This document shows positions 11,409 to 21,534 of a stretch of DNA of 64,000 nucleotides, in pieces. The stretch is from Enchytraeus crypticus. Lineage: Eukaryota; Annelida; Clitellata; Enchytraeida; Enchytraeidae. The notes beneath the pieces are model-generated. The model did not search any database, was not told the DNA's origin, and saw only the letters and a list, made by a program, of their open reading frames with translations. A program made the position numbers and the translations under genes. Within the stretch, counting starts at the first letter, position 1. Each line of letters begins with the position of its first letter. The stretch is taken from assembly GCA_905160935.1 (NCBI GenBank), contig CAJHZI010000705.1, positions 74,501-138,500 of the forward strand, written 5' to 3'.

Positions 11409-11799
11409 TTATTCATGTTTCTCAAGTGTCGATTTGTTATTTAATCTGCTATATTCTTACTAACTTAATTTTTAGTCTGGATCGATATGATAGCCTAATT
11501 ATGCTATACTTCTAAAGTCTAATAACTTAAATTTAACTTATTAACTTAAATAATTTAATAGCACGTAAATTTACGTGTTTATATGTTTTATCGGTGGCCA
11601 GCAAGATAGGGGTATGCCCTCACTGGTGGCCGATATGCTAGTAGCTATTTGATTGCTATGTCTTGAGCACATCTGCACACCTGTGTTTATTTTAAGTGCA
11701 CTTTTTATAGTTTTGTGTTATTATGATCTACACTATGTTGAATCTGTGTTTATAATCTGTAATTGTCAATGGATTGGTGTTGATGCTGAAATAAACACG

Positions 11800-12290
11800 T
11801 ATCTCTATCTCTCTCTTAGTGCACTGCCTTTTGGTAGGTCCATGGCATAAAACTCCACGTATTTCTAACCTCTGCCTTTCTCTTCACAGCAACATACGAT
11901 GTAGGGCCTAGTTATCAAAATCATCCAGTATCCAAGTCGCGGTCCCTCTCCTTATTTTTTCATTCTTTCAATTGCCTCTTTTAGTAAACCATTCCCTATC
12001 AGTACATGGCCCATCTGTTTCTTCTTTCAATTCCTTTTTTTATCAATTGTCTAGTTAAGCCAACCCTATTTAGCAATTCTACGTTCGTAAGTTTTTTCTG
12101 TCATCACTCTGCGCATTTGATATTCTCAATTTTTCTCCATAGCCTCATTTGAAATACTTTTAGGTTCCTAATATCCTCCTTTCTTATCGTCCATGTTTCA
12201 CAACCGTACAAGAGCATGGTCTACACTAAATTCTTTACAATCTCTATTTTCTTGAATTCATCTTCCTTATCTTCTGATAATTAATGAACA
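11800..12290 (-). pseudogene. RTE-like LINE 3' end fragment
   Basis: On the minus strand the text reads toward the RT C-terminal region (LLYGCETWTIRKEDIRNLKV, then RLWRKIENI around 12110-12210). It ends in the RTE 3' signature, CCATGGACCTACC plus AGGCAGTGCACTAAG, at 11815-11840, and a GAGA/GATA tail at 11800-11815. The body is degraded by several stops. The 3' end abuts the 3' end of the LINE at 7930-11797, so the two lie tail to tail. Confidence 0.7.
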
Positions 12291-12842
12291 GAAAACTGCA
12301 CAGGTACTAACTGAGCTATTGTTAAATTGGTACGGCAAATCAAATTCTAGTGTTGGACTGATGCTATATCCAGTAGTTTCATTGTTACCTTGGGAGTTAG
12401 ACAAAGTGGCATCTTATCTACAATTTTGTTTGCATCGTATGACAAAGATATGATAGTAAAGCTAGAAAATTCAAAAGTTGGTTGTTTCGTATCATCTTTA
12501 CGCTGCAATTCTGGTACTTATACGAATGATTTAATATCAATATCAGAAACTTAAAGATTTACTGTCACTAAGTGATATCAGCGCACACGAATAAGCCAAC
12601 ATAGGTTTAAGCGTAAGTTACAGTGAGCATTCTTTAAGTATTTTTGGGCTCAGGCATCGATGATGCCTTCGAGAAAAGATACGTTCCATGTCGAGAGATA
12701 CGGCAACGCCAATCTAAGCAGGACCGAAATGAAAATTATTTGCACGTATTTGCAATTGAAATCATTTTACTTACTTTAGACATTAATTTTCAAGTTTAAA
12801 ATAATAATAAAAGGTAAGCACGCAATATAGTAAAATTATAAA

Positions 12843-12980
12843 TATGTTGATGTCTATCACTTTTAATGCCACATATTTAAACCGTTGGGCAATTTATTTC
12901 ATTTTTCTTATAATCAGTCCTGTGAGTGTCCGATATTTTACTCTCAGGTCAGCGCAACAGGGAATCGAAACCACGGACAA
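12843..12980 (-). mobile_element. SINE-B copy, 5'-truncated
   Basis: Contains the reverse complement of the SINE-B B box (GGGAATCGAAACC) and the family body (ATTTTACTCTCAGGTCAGCGC, AATCAGTCCTGTGAGTGTCCG, AATTTATTTCATTTTTC), ending in TGTTGATGTCTATCACTTT. The A-box part is missing. Confidence 0.7.
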
Positions 12981-13200
12981 CAAATATTAATAAGAATAAA
13001 GTAACTCTCTCGTCAAGCTCTTCTCGGTCCCCAACAGTGTCAGGGACCTCTTTGGCCTCAATAGCGGCTGATCCTGTGGGGTTGCCTAACATCAACAGCC
13101 AGGGGTTCCCCATCTTAGTCGTCTTCAGAGACTGGCGCTAAACTTGTCTAGAACTCAACTTTATAGTCTACATGTACATATATACTTTATATCTATTTGC

Positions 13201-13205
<5 letters not shown>

Positions 13206-13238
<33 letters not shown>

Positions 13239-13283
13239 CAAACTATAGGCATAATATATGCATGTTCAATTTGTAGGACTACA

Positions 13284-13328
<45 letters not shown>
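13206..13328. repeat. Two (AT)n microsatellites
   Basis: TA runs at about 13206-13232 and 13290-13328 separated by unique sequence. A further 450 bases downstream hold no recognisable gene. Confidence 0.85.
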
Positions 13329-13332
<4 letters not shown>

Positions 13333-13334
13333 TA

Positions 13335-13955
13335 CATTATATATGATGATATTATTATAATTATTTTATGAATTTCATTAATGAAACTATCATTTAAAGG
13401 ATTGCTATTTGATATCATAGTTGAAATGATGTATGATGGACTATTATAATTACATGTGGAGTAATAACATATGAGATTAAAGTCCAATGTGGAAAATCTC
13501 TTGAAATGATTTTAGGCTGCGAATGGTCAAAAGGTCGCAAACATTAATGTAGTAAATTAAACGGAGTGAAATGAAAGAAACGCAAGGATTGGAAGGTAAA
13601 ATTATTCTTGCAAATGTAACAATTTACTGTATTGGTCAGAAGAATGTAAGAGAAAGAGACAAAGGGAAAGAAAGAAGTTAGTTTGCGAACAGATATGAAA
13701 GAGAACGGATTTATGAAGACTCTCAGGTACTGAAATTTAAGGAGTCAGTTTGAGTTAGAGAAAATCATAGATAGTGAAGGACTTAGAAAAATAAATTTGC
13801 TAATTTTAGTGTTTTTATATAAATAGATTAATGTACTGTATGTTCATATTTGTCATACGATTTTTTTTCCAATTGCCGCAAGCATTATAAGGTGTTTCTG
13901 TTTTGGAAAAATCTACGTACTCTAAGATACATCATGACCGCTAGTGAAATCTCTA
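13335..13955. other. Non-coding stretch, no recognised feature
   Basis: AT-rich sequence with A/G-rich patches (13560-13690). I see no protein-like frame and no family repeat. Confidence 0.4.
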
Positions 13956-13959
13956 TCAT

Positions 13960-14150
13960 AGTGTGCTATTAACTATGGCATACAACTCATCCACATGCTG
14001 TATTTCGATCATTTCTATTCACATACGACTGAGTTGTTAAATCATCTAGCATTCCAAGTCTCTGTCTTCCCCTAACTTTCTCTCTATTCCATGTTCAATT
14101 ACTTTTCTAACAAAGCTTTTCATCTAAGAACATGTCCAATGAAAAATCTA
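13960..14150 (-). mobile_element. RTE-like LINE 3' end fragment
   Basis: Minus-strand text matches the RTE 3' region seen elsewhere: words equivalent to GTCTTCCCCTAACTTTCTC (GRPR region), ATCATCTAGCATTCCAAG and an AACTATGGCATACAACTC end. The terminal CCATGGACCTGCC signature is diverged. Confidence 0.55.
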
Positions 14151-14199
14151 AGTCACATTTAAAACTAATTAGGAGTCCTCTAATTGTCTTAAATTTAAA

Positions 14200-15235
14200 C
14201 AACATATTCACTATATTATTTCTAAAATTAACAGTGTTAGAGGTATGCTATATCATAGAATAAATCTTATGTCTTACCAATCTTATGTCGGAAAAATATT
14301 TATTACTCCATCGTTTATCCATATATCAATTACGGGAATGAAGCTTATAGTTTTACTTGTAATTACATAATTGAACCTTTAATCTTAGCTTGCAACCGAG
14401 TACTTAGAACCTTACAGAACGTTGATAGATATTATAATGTTAAACAACTTTATCTCAACTACAACGCACTCCCTGTTAATCTCTTAAGAAATTTACGAAT
14501 CTCTAAAATTATCTTCAGATGCTTACATTCTGCCAATTCTGTCCCCTCTTCTACGGCCAATCTATTCTGCTTAAATCAGGCTGGTCATAGTTATCCTACT
14601 CGCATTAAATCAACTAATTAGGCTCTACCTTTATAAACAATCTAATCGTGCTTTTTTAAATTCCTTTGCAAACTCTTGCTGTACAATTATGGAATGATAT
14701 CCCAAAAAATGAAATCAGAACCTGTTCCAATGAATCAGTTTTTAACAAAATGTACAAACAGTATTTAATTGATGCATGAAAATGATTATCTTTGTCTATG
14801 TTTACATTAAGTTGTACAATGTCTTTAATTCAGTAGAACCTCTGATCGCTCAGGGGTTATTTAATGTTAGTCCTGCATGTGCTACTGTTTGAATCCGGTT
14901 TTAATTTTAATGCAAAATTTAATTTTTAGCTCTATAAATCTCTGGTTTTTGCATTAGTTAGTCCGCAATGTTCTGCCCTTTACAGATTAATGCTGTTTTC
15001 ATTATGTTATTATAAATCTGTGTTTTTTATATCCAGTTTTCAACAATGTTTATTATCTTCAATTTTCTGCGATCCTTTGCTGCTATGTTACTATGTTTTC
15101 ATGTTTCCGGTAGTCAGCTAGATAGAGCTCAATTGTTCTCTTTCTGACGGTCGTTTTATTTGTGTTCTGTTTCGTTGTATGCGCTTCGTATATATTTTGA
15201 TTCAGTTACAAATAAATGATCTTGGCTCTCTCACT
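14200..15235 (+). pseudogene. 5'-truncated LINE copy, same group as the 8.2-kb LINE
   Basis: Translation gives KINSVRGMLYHRINLM, then ILACNRVLRTLQNVDRYYNV, KQLYLNYNALPVNLLRNL and HSANSVPSSTANLFCLN, parallel to the C-terminal region of the ORF2 at 8242-11408 (VLRNLQNHNRFYNVKQLY and so on). Several stops and shifts follow, then the LINE 3' UTR with GTAGTCAGCTAGATAGAGC near 15110 and an end near AATAAATGATCTTGG (about 15210-15235). It lies 250 bases before the collagen C4-like gene start. Confidence 0.8.
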
Positions 15236-15479
15236 TAGAAATCATTTACACATAAGCCTATTAAAAATCTTTTAAACACTAAAACAGACGCTGAATTGTT
15301 TTATGTCAAGCTGTGATTGAGTATTTCATTAACTACACTCAGGTAATTAATACCTATTTCTTTATTAATAGATTGATTAGTGATCTTATCTCCTGGTTGA
15401 TTGAAGGGACTGCGCAATTTACTCTCTAGCAAGAATTTATCAATCATTCTGCTAGTGGCTTTTAACGAAACCCGAAAAA

Positions 15480-15939
15480 ATGCTACTTCAGCGTTGCTTC
15501 ATGAGTATTCTAGTGTCTCTACTCTGCATAACATCGAGTCGAACTCAGTCCACCAGGCCACCACACGACACCAGATCACCGTACGACACCACACCACCGC
15601 ACGACACCATACCTCCGCACGACACCAGACCACCGCACGACACCAGACCACCGCACGACACCAGACCACCGCACGACACCAGACCACTGCACAATACCTG
15701 CGTGTACTCGTTCAGCGTTCCCAAATCCCCGCTCTCTCAGTCCACTCTCACCGGAAACGCTTGTCCTGGAATGACTGAACTGGAGCAGGAGTTTGAGGAC
15801 CTGAAGAGGACAGTTAGACAGCAGCAGGAGCAGATAGTCGCCATGATGACTCAGCTCTCTCTTATGGCGTTAGACTACTCGAAGCTCAACAGTGAATTGA
15901 TGAGGCTGCTAAAGGAGGCCAGCGACTCCACCAATTCAG
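15480..15939 (+). CDS. Short-chain collagen C4-like protein, exon 1
   Basis: Exon 1 of a two-exon gene (prediction joins 15480-15939 to 17883-18490, 355 aa). The ATG at 15480 begins a classic signal peptide (MLLQRCFMSILVSLLCITSS, cleavage likely near residue 21-23). Residues about 27-72 are a proline-rich hexapeptide repeat (PPHDTR and variants). Residues about 99-147 (LEQEFEDLKRTVRQQQEQIV and onward) form a convincing coiled coil, likely for oligomerisation. The exon ends AATTCAG before the donor GTTTGT, leaving one base of a codon (phase 1). In this secreted extracellular-matrix-like family a helical or collagenous stalk normally precedes a globular C-terminal domain; no Gly-X-Y stretch is visible here, so the coiled coil may act as the stalk. 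The gene may have a further 5' UTR exon. Confidence 0.75.
15548..15693 (+). repeat. 18-bp coding minisatellite in exon 1
   Basis: About eight units of 18 bp (CCACCGCACGACACCAGA and variants) encode PPHDTR. The units near 15610-15690 are almost identical to each other and the upstream ones are more diverged, a sign of recent unequal expansion. The frame is kept because the unit is a multiple of three. Confidence 0.9.
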
Positions 15940-16449
15940 GTTTGTAGCAGAAGTAAATAGAAGAAATTTTACTCATGATACTGCATGATTTTATATATAA
16001 GTGTAATCGTACGTATAGCTTGTTACATATGTAACAATTGATACAACGATAACCTGAAGAATTTTTCGGCAAGACAAATGAGACTTCTTGACTTTTTGGG
16101 CAAGAAAGAGAGAGGATTTCTTGAGGTCTTTGCAGAGTTTTTGCCTAGGATCTAGCACAATTCACAATTTCGCATGAACACATTAACTCTGCATTAATAG
16201 ACACATGTTTGGGGATGTTAACCCGTAAAATTCTGCCTATCTAGCGTCAATTATTATTTTAGAAATCTACGAAAATATGCACAGCTACATATAATGTATA
16301 ATATGCCAATATTGTATATGGATTTTATACCATAGTAGACCACAAGGCGATCACGACTATCTATATGATAATAAAAATAAAGTAGTAATAATAATATTAA
16401 TATTAATATTAACATTACTAGTATTAATTTGGATAATATAATTGTGTTG

Positions 16450-16740
16450 CTGTATTTTGTTCGGGACACTGAAGAATAGACCAATCGTTAACTACAGTGC
16501 AGTAAGATGAGATAAAAGAACAACTGAGGAAGGCAATGGGATACCATCTAAGAAGCCATATTTTTCCTAAGCTACACAAGGTCTACGTGAGGCCTTTGAG
16601 GAGGGATTAACCTGTAGATTTCTTTAGCTTTCTTTAGCTTAAAAGCACACTTTGAGTATGAATATGTAGCTTGGACCTGCCACTTGAGAGTACATTAGAG
16701 TGAGAGAGAGATAGAGAGGGAGAATACAGTAGACTTAAAG
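16450..16740 (+). repeat. Repeat D copy ending in GA-rich tail
   Basis: Shares with 24155-24440 and 24885-25180 the opening GACACTGAAGAATAGACCAA, a middle with AAGGCAATGGGA, and the end ATATGTAGCTTGGACCTG plus CCACTTGAGAG, running into GAGAGAGATAGAGAG. Probably a SINE or LINE 3' derivative of unknown class. Confidence 0.55.
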
Positions 16741-17429
16741 TAGCATTATCTCTACTTTTCTACGATCGACCGGAGAATATAGGGCGGCAAACTAGAGAGA
16801 GAATTATATTCATATAATTCCCTATAAACGCACGGTAAGATTTATATGAAAATCTTACAGGGAAAGGATAAGCTAGAGTTTGGGAATATTAATGATTGGT
16901 AATGTGCCATATACAATATATATAATGTTTATTCACAAATCAAATTCATGGCAGTATAAAACACACAACACATATCAAACAAGCATGAATCAATACGTAA
17001 AGAAACTAAAGAAGGTCAGCATGCACAACTATTTTTATATCAAGCGGTACTCCCATTCGAATACAATTACTGTTAGATGAGGGCAATAACTTTTTAAAAT
17101 AATGTCAAAACATATAACGGATACAGCCCAATGAGTCTCAACTCTCAAATGAAATTTTTTAATGGATACTTAATCCAAACGGGCAGGATTATCAACCTCT
17201 AAATACTCGTTCTTTGTTTAATCATTTCAGCTTTTATGAAAATACTTTCTATCTGTGTAATTTTTTCCCAGAACCGTAGAGTGAAAGAGAGGGAGAGTAA
17301 TTTTATATATGCCTCTTTGATATATCTAACAACAGATATATGTCATGTTAATTGTATTGGAATTGAAAATTTTTAATAATAACAATTATAACAATTAATA
17401 ATATAACAATTCTAAAGTTTATTGTGGAC

Positions 17430-17815
17430 ATTAAAGAAAGAAGATATCAGGAAATTGGAAATGTGGCTATTTAGAAGGATGGAAAAATTATTTGGACTGA
17501 CAAAATTACAAGTGAAGAAGTCCTTGAAAGAGTCGGTACAGATAGACAGTAAATAAATGTGATATGAACTAGAAAGGAAAGCTGGATAAGACATATTATA
17601 AGAGGGGATGGTTTGCTAAAGGATGTAATAAAAGAAAGAATGCAAGGGAAAAGAGTTAAAGGAAGACCGAGACATGGGATTCTGGATGATCTGAAAACAA
17701 ATACTCATATAGAGATGAAAAGGAGGCTAAGGGTAGAATCGGTTGGAAGAGTTATATACCATGGACCTGCCGTTAGGCAGTGCACTAGAATAAGAAGAAA
17801 AAAGTTTATTGCAAA
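17430..17815 (+). pseudogene. RTE-like LINE 3' end inside the intron
   Basis: Translation with frame breaks gives RKLEMWLFRRMEKLFGL (17450-17500), then ERKAG, HIIRGDGLLKDVIKERMQ and GKRVKGRPRHGILDDLK (17590-17690), the typical C-terminal end of RTE-group ORF2. It finishes with the nucleotide signature CCATGGACCTGCCGTTAGGC and AGTGCACTAGAATAAG (17758-17795). Same strand as the host gene and 70 bases from the exon-2 acceptor. Confidence 0.75.
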
Positions 17816-17882
17816 GCTTGTGCTTATGTATAAATATAATATGTGACTAATCATCCCTATTTTATTTGTGTAAATTCAACAG

Positions 17883-18490
17883 ATTCAACAAACGTCTTAT
17901 CCTCTGCGGCTAATTCTGCCACAAGGGGTCACAGTGCAACAACCTACATCCGATGGGGCAGGACGGTCTGCCCGTCCCACGCCCAGAGAGTCTACGTCGG
18001 ATACACTGCGGGGTCACATTATACTATGGAGGGAGGTGGAGCCAACTATCTCTGCCTTTCTCAGACTCCAGAATGGACCAACAAAACCGTCAGTGGTTTC
18101 AATACCGGGTCAACGATATGGGGGACGGAGTATGAGTTGTTACCACAGTTCTCTACGCAGCACAACGCTGGGCAACCCCTTCAGAATCACGACGTTCCCT
18201 GTGCAGCGTGTTACGTACCACACAGCTCTGCCCAGATAATGATCCCTGGGCTGGTTCATTGCCCTACCGGGTGGACCTTGGAATACAGGGGATACATCGT
18301 CTCAGGCCACGACAATCACAAACATCCCAGTGTTTACGAGTGTCTGGACGAGGCACCGGAAGTGGTGGATGGCGGAGAGGTGAACGATGATGGGGCGCTG
18401 ATGTACCTGACAGAGATCAATTGTGGAGCCCTTCCTTGTCCTAAATACGTCAACGGTTGGGAGCTGTCATGCGTCGTGTGTAGTAAATGA
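17883..18490 (+). CDS. Short-chain collagen C4-like protein, exon 2
   Basis: Exon 2 completes the gene begun at 15480 and ends at TGA 18488-18490. It carries the family's globular C-terminal domain, about residues 168-355: TTYIRWGRTVCPSH, YTAGSHYTMEGGGANYLCL, a VPCAACYVP pair, IPGLVHCPTGWTLEYRGY, YECLDEAPE, INCGALPCPKYVNGWELSC and a closing VVCSK. Ten cysteines are present, consistent with a disulphide-bonded extracellular domain. The pattern is that of proteins annotated in sponges, cnidarians and lophotrochozoans as short-chain collagen C4-like. No break or missing block is seen, so the domain looks functional. GC content is much higher than the flanks, supporting real coding sequence. Confidence 0.88.
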
Positions 18491-18699
18491 AACATTCGAG
18501 ACTTTAACACAAAATCGTATGCATTAGACTTTTCAAATGCAATAATATAAAGTAAGCCCAGAAGCGCACCTACTTCTCTTTGTCACACTTTAACTAAAAA
18601 TGTTCCCATTGCATTTGTTTAACATTAACGTTTTTGCAATTTCATTGCAGTTTTCCCGTGATACGTGTACTGACACACTATTTTATTATATATAGGGTC

Positions 18700-18945
18700 T
18701 AAATAAAAAGAAAAGTTGAATAGGTCATGTTCTGAGAGTGGATGGGTTACTTTAAAAGAAGCAATAGAAGGACAAGGAGGGGAAGAATATTATGAGAGGA
18801 TCGAGGCTTGTAATTCTGGATGCTATATGCTATGATGACGTATTCGTATGTTTGTATGATATGGCAGAAGGTAGAAATATGTGGAGTTATACGCCATGGA
18901 TCTTACAAAAGGCAGTACACTGGGAGGGAGGGAGAGAAAGAAAGA
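18700..18945 (+). mobile_element. RTE-like LINE 3' end fragment
   Basis: Begins near AAAGTTGAATAGGTCATG (the IGHVLR region), then AGAGTGGATGGGTTAC (VDGLL), GGAGGGGAAGAATATT, AATTCTGGATGCTAT, and closes with CGCCATGGATCTTAC, GGCAGTACACTGGG and a GGGAGGGAGAGAAAG tail. It lies 210 bases after the collagen C4-like stop codon. Confidence 0.65.
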
Positions 18946-20160
18946 GAAAGAAATTATATTCATAGTATTACGGAACTTTATTTACGAACGCTTTTGATGA
19001 ACATGGATTCACCTGTTAATGTTGTCTTCTGTGTGTATATCAATACATTTGATTTAATTAATGTTCTTTTATTATTTATTTCATAAAATTCTAGCATAAT
19101 TATGAACTCTTCCATGTCTGCAATACAATAAATGAGTGATGATTATGATGATGGTGATGATGATAAGGATCAGGATTATGATGAGGATGACGATGATAGT
19201 AATGAAAGAATCTCTTTCCTATTAAGCCTACATTGCTCCATACATCTCTTCCATCTATGGGACTTTTGACATGAATCTTACCAGCAAATTATCAGAAAAA
19301 TCCAATGTTGTTTGACAGAGACTTAGACAGTTAAACGTCAGACTATGAGTAGACACATTTGTCACGCTTTATTTGCGGATAACATGCAGTATACATATGT
19401 TACGCTCTTTCTATTGTTTTGTCAACTCACATGCAAAATATTCATATTCCTACGAGTATTCTGCTTTTACGCTCTACATTTAGCAGTCTCTGTCGATTAA
19501 CGAGTTAATCTCTTCGTCAGAGGCTATGCCGTACTTCTACCTTAATGTAGATACAGCTTGGGAGAATATTGCTTCTGAGGTGGTTTCCCGTTGCATTCCT
19601 CTATGTTATTAACGCGAAGTCAAAGGTGAACCTTAGGCTCAAAGCAGTTTCGTGGGTCCTTAGTGTACATAAAATAGTCCGTTAAAATCCTAAAAATATA
19701 TCACAAACTAAAATTAACCTGTAAGTCAGTGACAAAGCATTAAACATTTTATATATGCCAGAGTCTGTATTTAAATGTTCGCAGTACACTTAAAAAGTTA
19801 AAGATTCGTGGAATAGTATGGTTAGCATCAATACATGTTCTACTTGAAACTAAATATGTCATTAGACATCAAGCATCTCTTAAATGCATCAGTAGATTTA
19901 GCTTTTATGGTTCTCACAGATAGAGAGTTCCAAACTTTAATAATTAAAAGATAGAAATATGTACGGTTGAATTTAGGCGCGCTTTAGATATTTTAAGGAG
20001 ACAGCTGTGTCCTCTAATGTTCGCGACCAGTGATGTTAAAAACGTAACCAAAAACAAAGTGTACATAAATTTGGCTATATTATAAAACAAGACAAGATCA
20101 GCCCAAAGTCGCGTACATTCGAGGTTGGGCAATTTACAAGTCGCCAACATCTCGTTGTAA
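18946..20160. other. Non-coding stretch with a GAT-rich patch
   Basis: No recognisable gene. A GAT/GATGA-rich simple patch lies at 19135-19205. The remainder is unique-looking AT-rich sequence. Confidence 0.4.
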
Positions 20161-20164
20161 GATG

Positions 20165-20490
20165 GGGGGCGGGATTAGCGCAGTCGGTTAAGCTGAGCGT
20201 CAGTTGAACGAAGTTAAGCTCCATCGCGCCGGTTAGTACTTTGTGGGCGACCACCTTGGAAGATCGAGTGTTGACAGCTTTGAATGAAATAAAATCCCGA
20301 GGGTGTTGGAAGGTTATTCTTAAATCCGCGCCGGCTGCAATTGATGCGCCAACAAAAGGCAACGATTACTAATAACCATGGAAAGTAATGGAGGAAATAC
20401 TGAAAACTACAAAAACAGAAACCAAGAAAGAAACCATGTAGCACATGCGGTATGTCATGTGTGTAACTAAAAGGAACAAAAAAAAGATAC
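20165..20490 (+). mobile_element. SINE-C copy: tRNA-like head fused to 5S rRNA-derived segment
   Basis: The first part has a tRNA A-box-like word (TTAGCGCAGTCGGTTAAGC, about 20173-20191). From about 20208 it matches the internal promoter region and 3' half of 5S rRNA: GAAGTTAAGC, then GGTTAGTACTT, GGGCGACCACC, TTGGAAGATCGAGTGTTG. A conserved body follows (AAATCCGCGCCGGCTGCAAT, CAACAAAAGGCAACG, TTACTAATAACCATGG) and an A-rich end (GGAACAAAAAAAAG, about 20480). Two further copies lie on the minus strand at about 26.3 and 39.6 kb. Confidence 0.8.
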
Positions 20491-21094
20491 ATTAGACGCA
20501 GACAAGAAAGAATTAGATAAAGTTCGTTGGATAGACGCAATTGTTATTATATAAGATAAAGTTGAGGGAGATCATATCTGAGAGCAATATTCAATGAGAT
20601 TGATTGCAGTTTATGTTTTATATACCCTTTCTTCCTAATCTATCTTCATTTCCACTAATATCCTTATTATTTGACTGTTATTTCATATTTATCTAAAATT
20701 CTGATAAGAAAATTGACTCGATTATAAATCATAGTCAATTATTTTTTATCCATATTATGTTCTCTCGTAATCTAGTGTTCAGTAATTGGCAGACCCAAGG
20801 CAAACATTTCAACTCAAAATTTGTTTTTAAACCCCTGTGAACACTCTATTGACCAACGCTTTGATCCAGCATCTTACCAACTCGCTAAAGACATAAGCGT
20901 TGAGGTGAGTTCTCGTTGCCTTCCTATGCTTATTTTTCAGTGTCTCTTAAGACATGCGCGTGAAACGTTTGGTCAATTTTGGTACCGACTCAGGACAACA
21001 TAATTTTTCTTGTAAAAATAAAATTATAAACTATATCGAATAGTTATAACAATGCCGAGACTCGTTCCTCTTAGGAACTCAAAACCTATCAAGC

Positions 21095-21246
21095 TACCGA
21101 CATCGCCATTGGCTGGAGCCAATAGCGATGTCGGTAAGATATTCGACAGCGGATCAGTAAGTGCGGGGTTCAAATCCTGGGCTCTCCCGTCACTGACATC
21201 GCTTTCTAGTGAGAAAACTGACGTTAACATTAGCTTTTTAGCTTTT
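21095..21246 (+). mobile_element. SINE-A copy with snap-back head
   Basis: Standard head GGCTGGAGCCAATAGCGATG, B box GGGGTTCAAATCC and tail CACTGACATCGCTTTCTAG with ACTGACGTTAACATTAGC. Immediately upstream of the head is an inverted copy of it: arms 21095-21114 and 21117-21136, 19 of 20 positions complementary, 2-base spacer. Confidence 0.85.
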
Positions 21247-21534
21247 AGCTTTCACTAGTTTGTTGGTACTTCAAGGCGTCTTCAAGAGTAATTGAAACGG
21301 AAGTTGAATCTTCGATCTTGAATCTTCGACTTGCGAGATGCTGATTCAGTTCTTAGCTCGTTTATTTCTAACGAGCCGGATCAGGTTTCTGTGTTTTTGG
21401 CCGAGTAATTTAGGCTGCTTTGTGTAGACATGATTGTTTTCTCGGGCATGGTCGTGGCCCCTGCCCAGTAAATGTTAGTCGACGCTGAGGAAGGCACAGA
21501 GGGCCCACCTCGTCATAAGCAGAATCCCCAAAGA

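Larger units (their letters stand above)
7930..11797 (+). mobile_element. Nearly full-length CR1/Jockey-group LINE
   Basis: Two-ORF non-LTR retrotransposon. It contains an ORF1 remnant, an 11-base gap, an ORF2 with APE-type endonuclease and RT, a GC-richer 3' UTR segment (GGTGGCCAGCAAGATAG near 11594) and a 3' end near AATAAACACG (about 11797). The right boundary is set where the RTE tail on the opposite strand begins. The 5' boundary is uncertain; degraded ORF1-like text may start nearer 7600. The insertion is inactive because of the ORF2 lesions. Confidence 0.75.
15940..17882 (+). other. Phase-1 intron of the collagen C4-like gene
   Basis: The donor GT at 15940-15941 and acceptor AG at 17881-17882 (TTTGTGTAAATTCAACAG) restore the reading frame: one base from exon 1 (G) plus AT from exon 2 gives Asp. 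The intron contains repeat D and an RTE-like 3' end, listed separately, and no Gly-X-Y coding block that I can see. Confidence 0.7.

Noticed and set aside
17934..18390. Alternative plus-strand frames within collagen C4-like exon 2
   Set aside because: They are shadows of the real frame, which alone carries the conserved Cys and Trp pattern.
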